A stretch of DNA of 64,000 nt from contig JABMLP010000037.1 of assembly GCA_013176395.1 (NCBI GenBank), forward strand, positions 62,001 to 126,000, given 5' to 3'. Of this stretch, positions 10,948 to 21,781 are shown piece after piece (position 1 is the first letter of the stretch; the number at the start of each line of letters is the position of its first letter). Both the position numbers and the translations under genes were made by a program. Source of the DNA: Venturia oleaginea (Eukaryota; Ascomycota; Dothideomycetes; Venturiales; Venturiaceae). The notes beneath the pieces were generated by a model. The model was given only the letters and a program-made list of their open reading frames with translations. It was not told the origin of the DNA and did not search any database.

Positions 10948-11258
10948 TGTAAGAGTTCAACCCTCAAAGGTGTTTCGCAAGTGAGAGAAGACTGCTTGTA
11001 TTTCAAAGTATCTAAGTACAGAGAAGAAAGTGTAAGTACAGGAAGGATAGCTCGTATATATAATCCTCCTCTTACAATAGATCCTTCTAGAAAGTATCTT
11101 TAAATGGAAACGTGACAGCTTGCAAAATAGAACATGGCAGCTTGCGAAATAGAACATGACAGCTTGCAAAATAGAACATGACAGCTTGCAGAATAACAAG
11201 AGAACAATTGGAAATCCAGTCATGGATAAGCTAGAGAGAAGGATTCCATCCCTTAACA
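10948..11258 (-). repeat. E1 5' LTR, 311 bp
   Basis: It looks identical to the LTR at 5186-5496. TSD copy GGTGG follows at 11259-11263. In the R-U5 part it matches family B at four diagnostic sites where E2 and E5 differ. Confidence 0.93.
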
Positions 11259-11563
11259 GGTGGGTGGTTTGGGAGTTTGAAGGGTTGAAGTTGTAAGGGG
11301 ATAGGTAGGCGTTGGAGGGGGAGGGGGTCTATAGTTTACTCTTTTTGGGAAAGGCTAAGGAAAACTGGGGTAGGGTGGGTTTTTGAGGAGTTTATTATTG
11401 AGATGATGGGAGTTGGGATTTTGGGAGGGTATATGTAGTATCTCATGAGTTTTGCAGCTGATAGTTTTTGAGAGTGGATTAGTCTTTAGGATAAAAGACG
11501 CTTCTTTCTACCAATATTCCTACCTAGTCCTAAGGTGTATCAAAAATTAATAAATTTTCTCCC

Positions 11564-12780
11564 TCAATCGTCAATTCGAAGTAGGCCATTCGGAGCCTCA
11601 TCTCGCTATATTCGACGGGAATTCCATAGCTCGACTCGGAAATACCATCTTTCCTCCTCCAGAAACATCCTAATATGAAGCCCCTCAGTTTCAAATCTAG
11701 TCATCACATCGCGAAGTAGTCCTCCCTAAATCTCAAGCAATTCCCTCACTTTCTTCATTTCCATCTCGATCCCATCACGGGAACAATCCAAGTCTTCATA
11801 GCCCATCTTATCCGTGCAAGAGCGCAGAAACTCCGGGGTTTTGGCTTGCAAAACCACCCCTAGCTTCGCTTCCTCCATTAACCCCAACGCCCGCTTTTCG
11901 GCTTCGAGCTTCTAAAATACTCGATCTATATCCTCGTCATCGTTACAACCTTGCGCTGCCGCTAACAAGGTAGTGCGTTTCTTAACAAATGACTTCTAGT
12001 TAGCGATCTTCTACTTAATAGCCTTACTATTCTTTGTCTAGTGAAGACTAACTACAGTATAATAAAAAAAGTTCGCCTGACTACGAAGTGTTTTACACAA
12101 GTCCAGCTTTTTATTCGCTAATTGACAAGCACGGATTTCCAATGAGGACTGGTACGTGATAAGAGCATAACCTGCTGGATAAGAAAGGTAAGAATCCAGC
12201 TCCATCACGTCCTTCTTCCCCGAAAGATACCTAATGAATATGTGCTTAAGTAAATATCCATCGAAGCTACTCGGGACACCTTCCCTGTCACGAATGATGA
12301 AAGAAACTAGTACGATCGTAAGCCCGCTGGGATCGCGTTAAGGGAAGTCTAGGGCCAGTCTCATATTTCCAATCGTCATATCGCGAGTCTAGCTAATTCT
12401 CGACGTCTGCAGGGCAGAAATTTTGCGCATGTCCTGATACTGGCTGTTGAAATAGTATAGACAGGCTGTCGCTGAAGACTCATCAAGATCAAGGGGCACC
12501 ATTTCCCTGCTACCAGCATTGCAATATACATAGTCTTTATATCGTCGCCCGAAACTTGAAAGCCCAAATTGTGCGTGGAGCCAACACAGGGCGAAGAGTC
12601 GGTGAGTAGTGTTATGATAGTTTGTTTTTCGATTCGAGAATGGGTGGCAAGGATTTCTAGCGCATCTTTCCCATGATTGTCTTCGGTGGCCTGATTCATG
12701 ACGGCATTTTTGGAGTCCAGGTCATGATTATCTAGATCCAAGTCTGGTAAACCGCCTAACTCACGAGATGAGCCGTCCAT
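11564..12780 (-). pseudogene. Decayed minus-strand gene with in-frame TAG stops
   Basis: From about 12010 down to 11564 one minus-strand frame reads as a long helical protein (AQGCNDDEDIDRVF, KLEAEKRALGLMEEAKLGVV, SRDGIEMEMKKVRELLEI, GLLRDVMTRFETEGLHIRMF) interrupted by several TAG codons and ended by TGA. TAG at positions where Trp would fit is what C:G to T:A transitions produce. Upstream, 12780-12376 is open in another frame (HDLDSKNAVMNQATEDNHGK, DALEILATHSRIEKQTII) and may be the N-terminal part of the same gene. The style recalls N-terminal helical domains of fungal STAND or ankyrin proteins, but I cannot name it firmly. Confidence 0.4.
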
Positions 12781-13276
12781 GTCGGCGCTATTCGTATGAG
12801 AAATTGAGACGTCGATGAACTAGAATCTAGCTGGCGATTGTAAAAATACCTTTGGATTGGATCTGCGACTGGGCTCTGTAAGAATTTCGGAGGGTTGTTG
12901 GGAGGACGATATAAGTAAAAACGGACTTTGCCGTGGGATGAGGAGAGTCACAGCAGGTACAAAGAGCTTGGGAGATAGTGTTTAAATTTTGGGGTTTGAC
13001 TTATTACATTCGTGCCCAGGTGCTTTGTTCAACAACCATTAACAAAGCCATGTCAGCACGAGCCTGGTGCCTAAAGGAGTGTGTTCTCTTTCCTTTTGGA
13101 ATGACAATCAACACAATCTCGGACGTATTTATATCACCTTCCCAACCCCCAGTCTCATTCTTCTCCATCAACTCACTACAACTCCAGCTTCTACCGCCCA
13201 CAAACCACGCCTCAACCATATTTTCAAACACTAAACAAAACAACAGAAAACCTCAAAACCACAAACCTAAATCAAG
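12781..13276. other. Intergenic, promoter and 5' UTR of the next gene
   Basis: No gene seen. The 100 bases before 13277 are C/A-rich, lack G and contain AACAAAACAACAGAAAACC-like sequence, typical of a fungal 5' leader before the ATG in context CAAGATGTC. Confidence 0.45.
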
Positions 13277-14147
13277 ATGTCTTTACGCGCAAGCCTCACC
13301 GCCTTGTTCGACCAATTCGCGGGAGATAATGCAAACTACGAGCCTTCCTTCATCCGCAACCTCAAAGCCCAGAAGCTCGCTCGCATAACAGCTAGCGCGA
13401 CCGCCCACGCTGCCCAAGCCAGCGCCCGTGCCGCCCAGGCCCACGCCGAGGCATGGCGGAACGCTGCCGTGGAGACGATCGTCCTCGAAGCTCGTCGTAC
13501 CAATGTCAACGTCCGCTTGAGCCAGAACATTCAACTTATCATCGCCGCACTCTTGGTCCTCAACTTCATCGCTTTGATCGGTGTGATCATGTTCAACACC
13601 CCAGCTTTGAAGGACCAGCGCGATCGCAACGTCACTCCCGTTGTTCAGCCCCTGATCCGTGGTGTTGAGAAGATCAACTCGGCTCTCGATTTTGTGGCTG
13701 GTATCATTGTTCGCGATGTCCAACACACCAAGGATAATATTGATTATGTCCGCGATAATTTTTGTTGAGAAGTACGATGATCTGAAGGATCGAATTGCTG
13801 CTCAAATCGATGGACAGGAGAAGATCTCTGTGAAGAAACAGGCTGGTATAGCGGCTGACCCACTCCGTCGTCATGGCCAGACCAAGGTCCCATTCATTCC
13901 ATTTGGCAAGAGCATGGCTCGTCTCCCCAAGAACAGCGTCGAAGACGATTACGAGTCCGAGCCCGAAGCTCTCGAAGACACCCATAGTCTTGCCGTTCAA
14001 GCTGACATTGTCGGCAACTGGGACTCCAAGTCTGAGACTGGTGAGCACACTGAGTCCGAGTCCGAAGACGTGATGAAATATGATGGTGCAGGCCAAGTAT
14101 TCATTGGACACTTGAGAAACAGCTTGCAGAGGGATCACAAAGATTGA
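13277..14147 (+). pseudogene. Single-pass membrane protein gene with a one-base frameshift
   Basis: The frame from ATG 13277 encodes an Ala-rich N-terminus (about residues 38-65, likely helical), a membrane segment at 85-106 (IQLIIAALLVLNFIALIGVI) and a charged domain, then stops at 13766 after VRDNFC. Reading one base later after the T5 run at 13759-13763, the sequence continues smoothly as VEKYDDLKDRIAAQIDG and stays open to 14147, ending in a Glu/Ser-rich tail. Removing one T would give one protein of about 289 aa. Either this copy is inactivated or the assembly has a homopolymer error. The family is not recognised; the tail would be cytosolic or lumenal. Confidence 0.6.
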
Positions 14148-14196
14148 ATAGTTCATTCTCCTAAACTGAGAAATAAGACATAACTATATACATAAG

Positions 14197-14472
14197 ATGC
14201 AGAAGATTCGAGAAGTGTCAAGAAGTGAGTGTGTACAGCCACTTGTAGATCATATATATCAAACATGTGCGCTTGGCGTGGTGATCAACATCCCATACAT
14301 CAAGATGTTTCAACAAGACGAGGAGGATATCCTCAACGGCCAGGATTACATCGACGCTGCCGAGCTCGATTCCGACCACGAGAACGATGATGAGGAGAAC
14401 GTGAGGGAGACTGAGGCCCAGGCTGAAGTGGATGCGGATTTCGAGGAGTGGATTATGCGCGATCGCAACTAG
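14197..14472 (+). CDS. Small acidic ORF, unrecognised
   Basis: A 91-aa open frame has a strongly acidic second half (DAAELDSDHENDDEENVRET, EAQAEVDADFEEWIMRDRN). An internal ATG at about 14305 (MFQQDEEDILNGQDYIDAAE) could be the real start. It begins 50 bp after the frameshifted membrane-protein gene and shares its acidic bias, so it could be a separate small gene or a downstream exon of it. No domain is recognised. Confidence 0.35.
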   Translation: MQKIREVSRSECVQPLVDHIYQTCALGVVINIPYIKMFQQDEEDILNGQDYIDAAELDSDHENDDEENVRETEAQAEVDADFEEWIMRDRN

Positions 14473-16048
14473 GCGTCGATTTGACGATCTGATTTGATAA
14501 CATGGTGAGCTTGTTGGGCGTTTTGGGAGAGGAGGAGTACTGACCTCGTTGGATGATAATAGAATTTAAGAATGATGGCGACTTTTTGACACATTCAGAG
14601 CATTTAGGAGGTCAATTGAAGAGCCGGTTGTTTCAATGAAGGCCGGCGAGCCAAGGTTGTCTTTCCCTCAAACAGAATGATTGGTCGAGAATCTGGCGTT
14701 CTTGGGACTTGAATTAGTAGCAGTCGAGCAAATCTTTTGACACTTCTAGAAGTTTCTACAGTTATGTGTATATAGTCAGGCTTTATGCCATCACTTAGGA
14801 AAGCAAGCCATTCAATCTTTTCTTCCCTCCACAAACTGTTTCTAAGTCTTCAATGAACACTTTCTTTCACAGCCCTTACTTCATCAAAATTAATGTCAAA
14901 AAATTCATTTGGTTCAATACTTCTCTGTGAGCATGTCAGCGCTGGATTATCAACAGGCCCTGGACTTGCCTCCGGCCGTCCATCGCGCAGTATGAATTGA
15001 GATAGACGGCTACAACAACCAGCTTTGCAATCCAATCTTCACCGGCTTGAAAATTATAGCAGTAGCTTTTGCATTGATATCTTCATCGATTCGGGAAGAT
15101 AGGGTTGCAGAGCCGACTGTTGTCGTCGATAAAAGAAATGCCGGCGTTGATGGGAATTTGATATCTCAATCAGGTTAGCCCTGCCAAGACTTTTAGACAA
15201 TAACAACCCATTTCCCACGACGCGTCTCGCCAAGCAAACAACAACAAAGCCTGTCACCATCAAGACCTCCATTGCTCCCATCAGACCTCGATGGTTCTCC
15301 TTGAATATGATGGTGACTGGTCTTGTGGGACTCTCATATCGGTTGCAATCTCCTTTTCGCTCCGATAGGTTCGCGGGTGTTCCCAAAAATCTCGGATTCA
15401 GGTCTCACTTCCGGGAAGAATTCGAAACGGATACTTGAGCCGAAGCTTCTTCTCGTCATTGTGCTGATAATTGTGCTCAATACGGGGATGTAATCAAGAC
15501 TCTGCGAATCTCCTGATTTGTCTTAAACTCGCTATGTGGTACAGACGGGAGCCGGATTGATGAAGCTGTACTCGTGCAACTCGACCATTGGGAGCACTAA
15601 ATCTTGCATATGACCATTGCGAGTGATCTGGCGGCACTTCTGCAAGTATTCTCCGTAGCACTCGATATCCGTCGTTGAGTTCCTTGTGGAAGGCCAATCC
15701 AGAGCTAAGAGTTGAGTTGTTACTCGAAATTAGGCTTTGACAAGTTCCCAGCGCCAGGTAATCTGTGGATGGATGATTCGCACTGTAAGTGAAAATTATC
15801 CCCTTTGTTATACAAGACTCGGATGCCTTGTGCGTGAGTAACGGAGGATTCGAAGAGAGATGTAAATCCAATGGTGAGGACTGACGAGGAACCAAGATAT
15901 TCCAACGAAATGAATGAATCCGTCTTCAAAGAAATTGAGAATGACGTCGTGAGACTATTGTCATGTCAACCCTTAAAGCCAGCCGTTCTGATTTAATCCA
16001 TACACTTTCACTCACTCACCAACAACAACAACAAATTTCACCTCCACC
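14473..16048. other. No gene recognised; possible decayed coding sequence
   Basis: Open frames on minus at 15054-15386 and 15494-15895 and broken reading on plus near 15300-15490 (ending PKLLLVIVLIIVLNTGM) have no recognisable motif or exon structure. The last 60 bases, CA-rich with ACCAACAACAACAAC, look like the 5' UTR of the endoglucanase gene. Confidence 0.35.
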
Positions 16049-16892
16049 ATGGCTTTCACCAAGCCTTTCAACGCCACGTCCAACACAACCCTCCTACTCA
16101 TAGCTCTCCTGACACTTACTGTCACCGCGGCCCCCGGCACCTCGACTCACTACTGGGACTGCTGCATGGTAGATTCGTAGCTCCAGTGACAACTGCTCAA
16201 CTAACACGCCCCAGCCCTCCTGCGCCTGGCCAAACATAGCCCCAGTTACAAACCCCGTCCGCGTCTGCGGCGTGAACGACAAATGGCTGTCCGAAAACAG
16301 CACACAGAACTCCTGCGTCTACGCCCCAAACCAGCGTCCCAACATACCCACCGAAGAAGCTGTCTGGGGTGATGCCTTTACATGTCGTAATACCTCTCCA
16401 TGGGCCGTCAGCGACCAACTCGCTTACGGATTCGCTGCCGTCAAGGTAGGATGGAAGAATCAGTGGGACACTTGGTGATTTTATCTCTGCTCAATTTATG
16501 AAGAAAGTACACGTGCTAACTTCCCACAAAGCTGCTCATGCTACCACCTAAAATTCACCTCCACCGCCCTCGCCGGCAAAACCATGATCGTTCAAGCAAC
16601 AAACACCGGCACCGACCTCATCGACAACCAATTCGACATCATGATTCCCGGCGGCGGCGTCGGACTCTTCGGCAACCACGCTTGTGAACAGCAGTGGGGT
16701 AAAATCGACATGGGAGACCAGTATGGTGGGTTCAAGAGGAGGGAGATGTGTGATCAACTGCCACCCTCTTGGAGAGATGGCTGTTATTTGCGATTCGACT
16801 GGTATGAGAATGTGGGGAATCCGACTGTAGATTGGTATGAGGTGGCTTGTCCAAAAGAGTTGACGGATTTAACTGGATGTAAGAGGACTTGA
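16049..16892 (+). CDS. Secreted GH45 endoglucanase, three exons
   Basis: The model is join(16049..16168, 16215..16474, 16532..16892), giving 246 aa. The second donor was set at TTG|GTGATT because it restores the family motif DTCCSCYHLKFTS across the junction. The ATG has the strong context CACCATGG and opens a signal peptide that includes TTLLLIALLTLTVTAAP. GH45 enzymes hydrolyse internal beta-1,4 bonds of cellulose by inversion. Visible hallmarks are THYWDCC with the catalytic base Asp37, cysteine-rich PSCAWPN, FDIMIPGGGVGLF with Asp162 as likely acid, and a terminal GCYLRFDWYENVGNPTVDW. No cellulose-binding module is present. M40 replaces the Lys usual after WDCC. The enzyme would act outside the cell on plant cell walls. 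Confidence 0.93.
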
Positions 16893-18303
16893 TCGATGAT
16901 TTTAAGTGAATTGTTGGTGGTTGTGGTCAGCGAGGACGAAGACGGCAAGAGCTGGAGACCGCTAATAGGACGTTGAGACATTTTCCTGGCCATGGAAATC
17001 ATCTAGATTGAAAGAGCTGAGTCAGGCTTTATGAGATGATATTGAAATGTTCAATCTGGCCTTTTGTAATACGCAATCTACTCACATCATGAAGACGAAG
17101 CTGCCAGTGATAGAAATTCCGCCATCCATCGCTATTTCCCCGGGTGGCGAGAAAAAGTAAATCTAGTTGTCCCGATGGACCGTTTTTTTGCTGGTTCTTC
17201 CCCATATCCGTAATAACTAATCCGTTCATCCCGCCGACTGAATACAATCCCATCCCAACGCCCTCTCAGTCCCGAACAATCCTTAATATCTAAAAGAAGA
17301 AGCAGGAAAGGCACACCTCCCAACTTCTCGCGAGGATATGGGAAATTATAAAAGGCAGGTTAATCTACAAAATATTGGAAGAAGAATACGAAGCTAAATG
17401 GATAGAAGTTATATGATCGGGCTGAGTGGTGTACATTATACGGTTTGGATATTTTAAGAGGTATATAGTTAGAATTCATATTTTCAAGGATCGTTGGTAA
17501 AATAATATTAATTCTCATGATAAGTTTTGGTAACGTTAGGAGTAGGGAACAGTTCGTTTTGCGCGGTAATTTAATATACAATCGGAATATGTCAGCGACC
17601 TGAATATTACAGACGCATAGTTGATCAACACTTGTGCTCATGGTCGTTGCTACTGCATTAGAACTCTGATCATCCGATGGAGAGCGTGAACGAGTTTTCG
17701 GTGTTGAAAAAACTCGGTAGAGATTTCGTAGTGGATGATGGAGAGCTGTGTGGAAGCATACACAACTGTGCCTTTAGTAGGAGGAAGGGAATGCAATCCA
17801 GTGAAGAGACACGTATTGTCCAACGAGGGTGGAAGTGTGTCAAAGTCCAAAGTTGTTGATGTAGTTGCTAAGACACGCCTAGAATAGGGAGATCTAGGCA
17901 AGGTTCGTGGGTCGAGCCGCTGGCTTGCTACCTTGCCCTGAGCAGCTTCGACGACGCTTCGACGACTCTTCACCAACTCTTCAAGAACCAATTTTTCATC
18001 CTTCCTTCACGATTCCATCGTCCACTGCGAAGTCTGTTAGTCCAGTTGACCAGCTCTTCCATTAATTTCACTCGCCAGTTCGGCTCAGCATCCATCGCAA
18101 AGACCATCGAAAGTCACGAATCCACGAAGATACACACACATGAGGCAGTTGAATGTTGAGGGTTGCATGATGCATTGAAGAACAAGAATTGGCAGTACAC
18201 TTAAATGCTTTGAATCTGGTCCAAAAGTACATCTAGTCTATCCAAATCCAAACGCAAAGTGTACACTAAGAACTCCCACCATCCATCATATTCCTCACAG
18301 TGC
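16893..18303. other. Intergenic, no gene recognised
   Basis: This stretch lies between the convergent endoglucanase and peroxidase genes, so both 3' UTRs fall in it. A 113-aa minus ORF at 17650-17991 and others have no recognisable content. Around 17340-17640 the DNA is AT-rich. Confidence 0.4.
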
Positions 18304-19731
18304 TCAAGTCAAAGGCAAAGCACACCCCAGATTAGTCAACGTCGGTCCCAACTTCGTCAACACAAAACTCAACGCATCGACAGTCGGCGTGATAACCCCG
18401 TTCAATCCAGACGGAATACTCTGCGCAGCAAGTTGATAAAGAAGACAACTAGCCGTAGCAGTGTTAGGCGCAGCGACCAATTTTCCATCTTGGATGAAAG
18501 CGCCGAAATTGAGCAGGTCGAAACCGCCGTTGCCCGTGGCGCCACCGAAGAGGACGGGGTGCTCGAGGTACATTGCCAAGATTTCGGCGGTGACGTCGTT
18601 GTTTGTGTACTAAACGTAAATTGTCAGAACGGTGGGCATTTGGAAAGGGGCTGGGAGATACGTACAGGAGCGACACGGTTGGTCCATCTTTCGGGGATCT
18701 TCTCTTGACCGTTGAAGGTGTAAGAGCCATCTGATTGTTGCTCGGCACCGAAGAAAGATGAAATGGTCGCTTCGTCTGGAGTGTAATTTGGTCCGGATGG
18801 CATGAGCTCGTAGAGGAAGGAAGCAGCCCCATAAAGTAGTAGGGAAAGTGGTCCGAAGTAAAAGTTCGGGTTCTCAGCAAGAGATTGGTTGTATCGTTGA
18901 GCGCGGTACAGAGAGAGGCCATCGCGGTCATAGTTGCCACCAGTTGTGGCATGCATCATTCTATATAACGTGCCGTTGAAGTTATAATTGTCACCATTGT
19001 GGGTGAAATAGTCATTTCGAGTAAGAGATGAGTCGGCCTCGAATTTGTTGTGACCATCCAAGCCGGGTTCAGACCCAGTCAATGCGGGGTTAACAGATGT
19101 GCGAGTTGTAGCATCGCATCCAATGGAAAGTTTCTCCGTAACAAGATCTCCATCAGTGAGCGTGAGACCAAGGAGCGCTAGAAGATTGGCAAGATCGTAA
19201 CCAACGTTGTAAACGTTTTGCTGAGCGTCGACAAGCTCATTATATGTCACGACACCATCGCGAGAAAGAAATCCGTGATTGGCGGCGGCATTGAGTCCTG
19301 GGCAAGGTCCTCGAATGTCCTATTAGGGTCAGTCATGTTTGCCATATTCGATAGAGGACAAGACAAACGTTTGGGCCAGGCGCAATGAACTGGTGGTCGG
19401 TATCACCATCGGCTGGGACTTTGTAGCCGCCTGTTGGTGATCAGTAAAAGATCAATTATCAGAGCCGTAAGACAGACGTACCTTTTCCTGTTCCTTGACT
19501 TCCATTCTTTGCACCGCCATATGGGTACCTATCGGAAATGCCAACAGCAGGAACGTGGTTGGCGTTGAAGGGGCAGGTGGCAGCACTGCCTGGGCCATTC
19601 GTGGTTTGTTGGCGTTTCGCTCTTCTAGCACCGCCGAAGAGACTGCTGTCCACGCCCTGCATCTCAGACACGAGTGGGAAAGAGAGGGCTCCCTCGGCTA
19701 GGATACTTGCGAAGAGGAGTGGGTACTTCAT
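18304..19731 (-). CDS. Secreted heme-thiolate peroxidase (chloroperoxidase/UPO family)
   Basis: The model is complement(join(18304..18609, 18666..19319, 19369..19430, 19482..19731)): four exons, phases consistent, 423 aa. The ATG at 19731 opens a signal peptide (MKYPLLFASILAEGALSFP). The peroxidase_2 fold uses a cysteine-ligated heme to oxygenate or halogenate substrates with hydrogen peroxide. The heme-ligand motif Pro109-Cys110-Pro111 lies in GPCPGLNAAANHGF. The Mg-site motif reads E198-A-D200-x-S202-x-x-R205, where EGD or EHD is usual. Length and the N-terminal propeptide-like stretch (GGARRAKRQQTTNG) fit long unspecific peroxygenases. No break is seen. It is convergent with the endoglucanase gene, both predicted to be exported. 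Confidence 0.9.
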
Positions 19732-21476
19732 GATGATTGCGAAACGAGGTTGTGATTGGGGCAAGATGATCAAGGAGGAAAAATGAAGAATGATCATGGT
19801 CATAAAGGAAGATGGGACAAGCACTCTTTATACATGAATGGTAATCGAAGAACTCGTCCAATAATACTCCCCTTCGTCAACTGAAGATCATAACGCTAAA
19901 CCTTGGACTATGCCTAGCAGGGTAAAAACCCAGGATTTCGATCAACCTGATTGATAAAAAGTCCCTGTCGCTTTTTAACGCTTGTAATCTTCATTTGACG
20001 GAGGGGAGTACCGAGAGGCCAAAACAAGAGTGTAGAAGACCCACTTCCCCATACTGCGGCAGCGCCATCCACCCACCCACCAAGGTCGCTCCTGTTAATG
20101 TACCAGGAAACCAGAGAGGCGATCATCTTCGAGCAAAAATTGAGATATCGACGGTGTCAGTATCCGATTGCTGTGATGAAGAAACAAGCAAGCCGTCAAT
20201 TCTAGCTGCGGGGGTCGTACCATTGATCAATGATGACCTCCAAATATCTTGAAAAAGAATTGAACGATTGTAGAACAGAGGACCCTACAATCATTACAAT
20301 ATGTATGAACGATTCGAATAACAGAAAAATCCGGAAATAAGACAGAGGTGAGGGCCATGTGCCTTGTCGCTAAGACAGAGATGAGTTGGCCCATCTTTGA
20401 AGGAGCAACTAAAGTCGAAGATCATAGAGCACGATTTAAAACCCCAATCATCTCATTCGTCGACTGCGTTGAAGACCCTGCGGTAGCCTTGGAGTGAAAG
20501 TTCTGTATGGGGAAAAATCAGCGGGGGATGAACAGGTGATTTCCTCTGGGGCCCGGAACACCAAAAGCTTCAGTTGGATGCTTGTTACGGCCCGATCTAA
20601 GTGATGCAACCAACCTCAATGGTCAAAGACGGAGGACCGAGGCATAGGATGCGGGGAACGCTAAATTTGAAGATCGATGACCTTAGTGCAGAAGATTTGT
20701 GGCGGCATTCTGAAAACAGCAGGCCTTCAGACCCCAGAATGGAGACAGTGGCGGGTATGTTGTTGATCAGATCTAAAAGGGATAGTTAGGGGACCTGGTC
20801 TCCTGACAAAATTAAACTCAGGCTAATTACCTGATGGTGTGCAAATCTTGATTCTAAATTGACCTCAGAGCAAGGAGGGTTTCAGATCAACACACGTCTG
20901 GCTGGATCTCGTCGCCGCACTAATACAAGGACCATAGATGCGATTCAAGAGAACCTTCCCGAGTAGGCAACTTGATGTGCTGCTCAGGTTGGTAGTATGG
21001 GAGATGTGAAACTTGAAAAAAGAATTAGAGCCTGGTCAGCCTGTCCTCGCGCGCGCAAAGTCTCGACCTCGAGTGCTAGTAAGATGGGTTGATACTTTCG
21101 ACGATGCAAGTTTTAGACTTGCATTTGTTGCTTCCATGGCACATATCAAAGCTCTCCATGATCTTGTAGATCCCAAGCAGGTAGTTCTGCTTCATATGTT
21201 TTAGCGACTCGTGACTGACGGATGGGAGGGACATTTTCTTTGAACAACGCGATGACGCTCTTCTTCACTAATTCACCGGCACCTAGCCACACGGCCATAT
21301 TGCAGAAAACAGGTTCTTTCGTACATAGTCATATCGGTAATATTTGGCTTGAAATTGAGTTCAATTTCAAGCGATTGGCGGGCTTTTGGCGAAGCTTCTT
21401 GCCATATAGGGTTTCTGTAGGCCTCGTAAGCGCTAGGGCCATACAAATGCCTACAGAGCCCCTGTACGGCTAGAAA
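19732..21476. other. Intergenic, no gene recognised
   Basis: The first part is the promoter and 5' UTR of the minus-strand peroxidase. ORFs at 20601-20789, 21013-21204 and 21222-21473 show no motif. The stretch ends at TSD copy TCCAA (21477-21481) of element E2. Confidence 0.4.
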
Positions 21477-21481
21477 TCCAA

Positions 21482-21769
21482 TGTTAAGGGATGGAATCCT
21501 TCTCTCTAGCTTATCCATGACTGGATTTCCAATTGTTCTCTTGTTATTCTGCAAGCTGTCATGTTCTATTTTGCAAGCTGTCATGTTCTATTTTGCAAGC
21601 TGTCACGTTTCCATTTAAAGATACTTTCTAGAAGGATCTATTGTAAGAGGGGGATTATATATACGAGCTATCCTTCCTGTACTTACACTTTCTTCTCTGT
21701 ACTTAGATACTTGAAATATAAGCTGTCTTCCCTCACTTGCGAAACACCTTTGAGGGTTGAACTCTTACA
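21482..21769 (+). repeat. E2 5' LTR, 288 bp
   Basis: It runs TGTTAAGGG to CTCTTACA. It holds two full copies of the 22-bp U3 repeat against three in E1 and four in E5, which accounts for the length differences. TATATATA lies near 21658 and the 11-mer GTACTTAGATA near 21700. Confidence 0.94.
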
Positions 21770-21770
21770 T

Positions 21771-21781
21771 TATCTAAGTAC
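21771..21781 (+). other. E2 primer-binding site (self-primer type)
   Basis: TATCTAAGTAC lies one base after the LTR and pairs perfectly over 11 nt with GTACTTAGATA in the LTR. Confidence 0.8.

Larger units (their letters stand above)
5186..11258 (-). mobile_element. E1: complete family A Ty3/Gypsy chromovirus
   Basis: A full-length LTR retrotransposon of 6073 bp lies on the minus strand, flanked by the 5-bp target duplication GGTGG (5181-5185 and 11259-11263). It has two 311-bp LTRs that look identical by eye, an intact gag (9330-10352), an intact pol (5497-9282), a primer-binding site beside the 5' LTR and a polypurine tract beside the 3' LTR. Domain order PR-RT-RH-IN-chromodomain places it in the chromovirus branch of Metaviridae. 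Its Pol matches that of E5 by eye. Intact ORFs and matching LTRs point to recent insertion. Its LTR is unusual: U3 matches family A, R-U5 matches family B. Confidence 0.96.

Noticed and set aside
13283..13726. 147-aa antisense ORF over the membrane-protein gene
   Set aside because: It is a shadow of the plus-strand gene with its GC-rich alanine codons; the sense frame has a good start, a membrane segment and a continuation after the frameshift.
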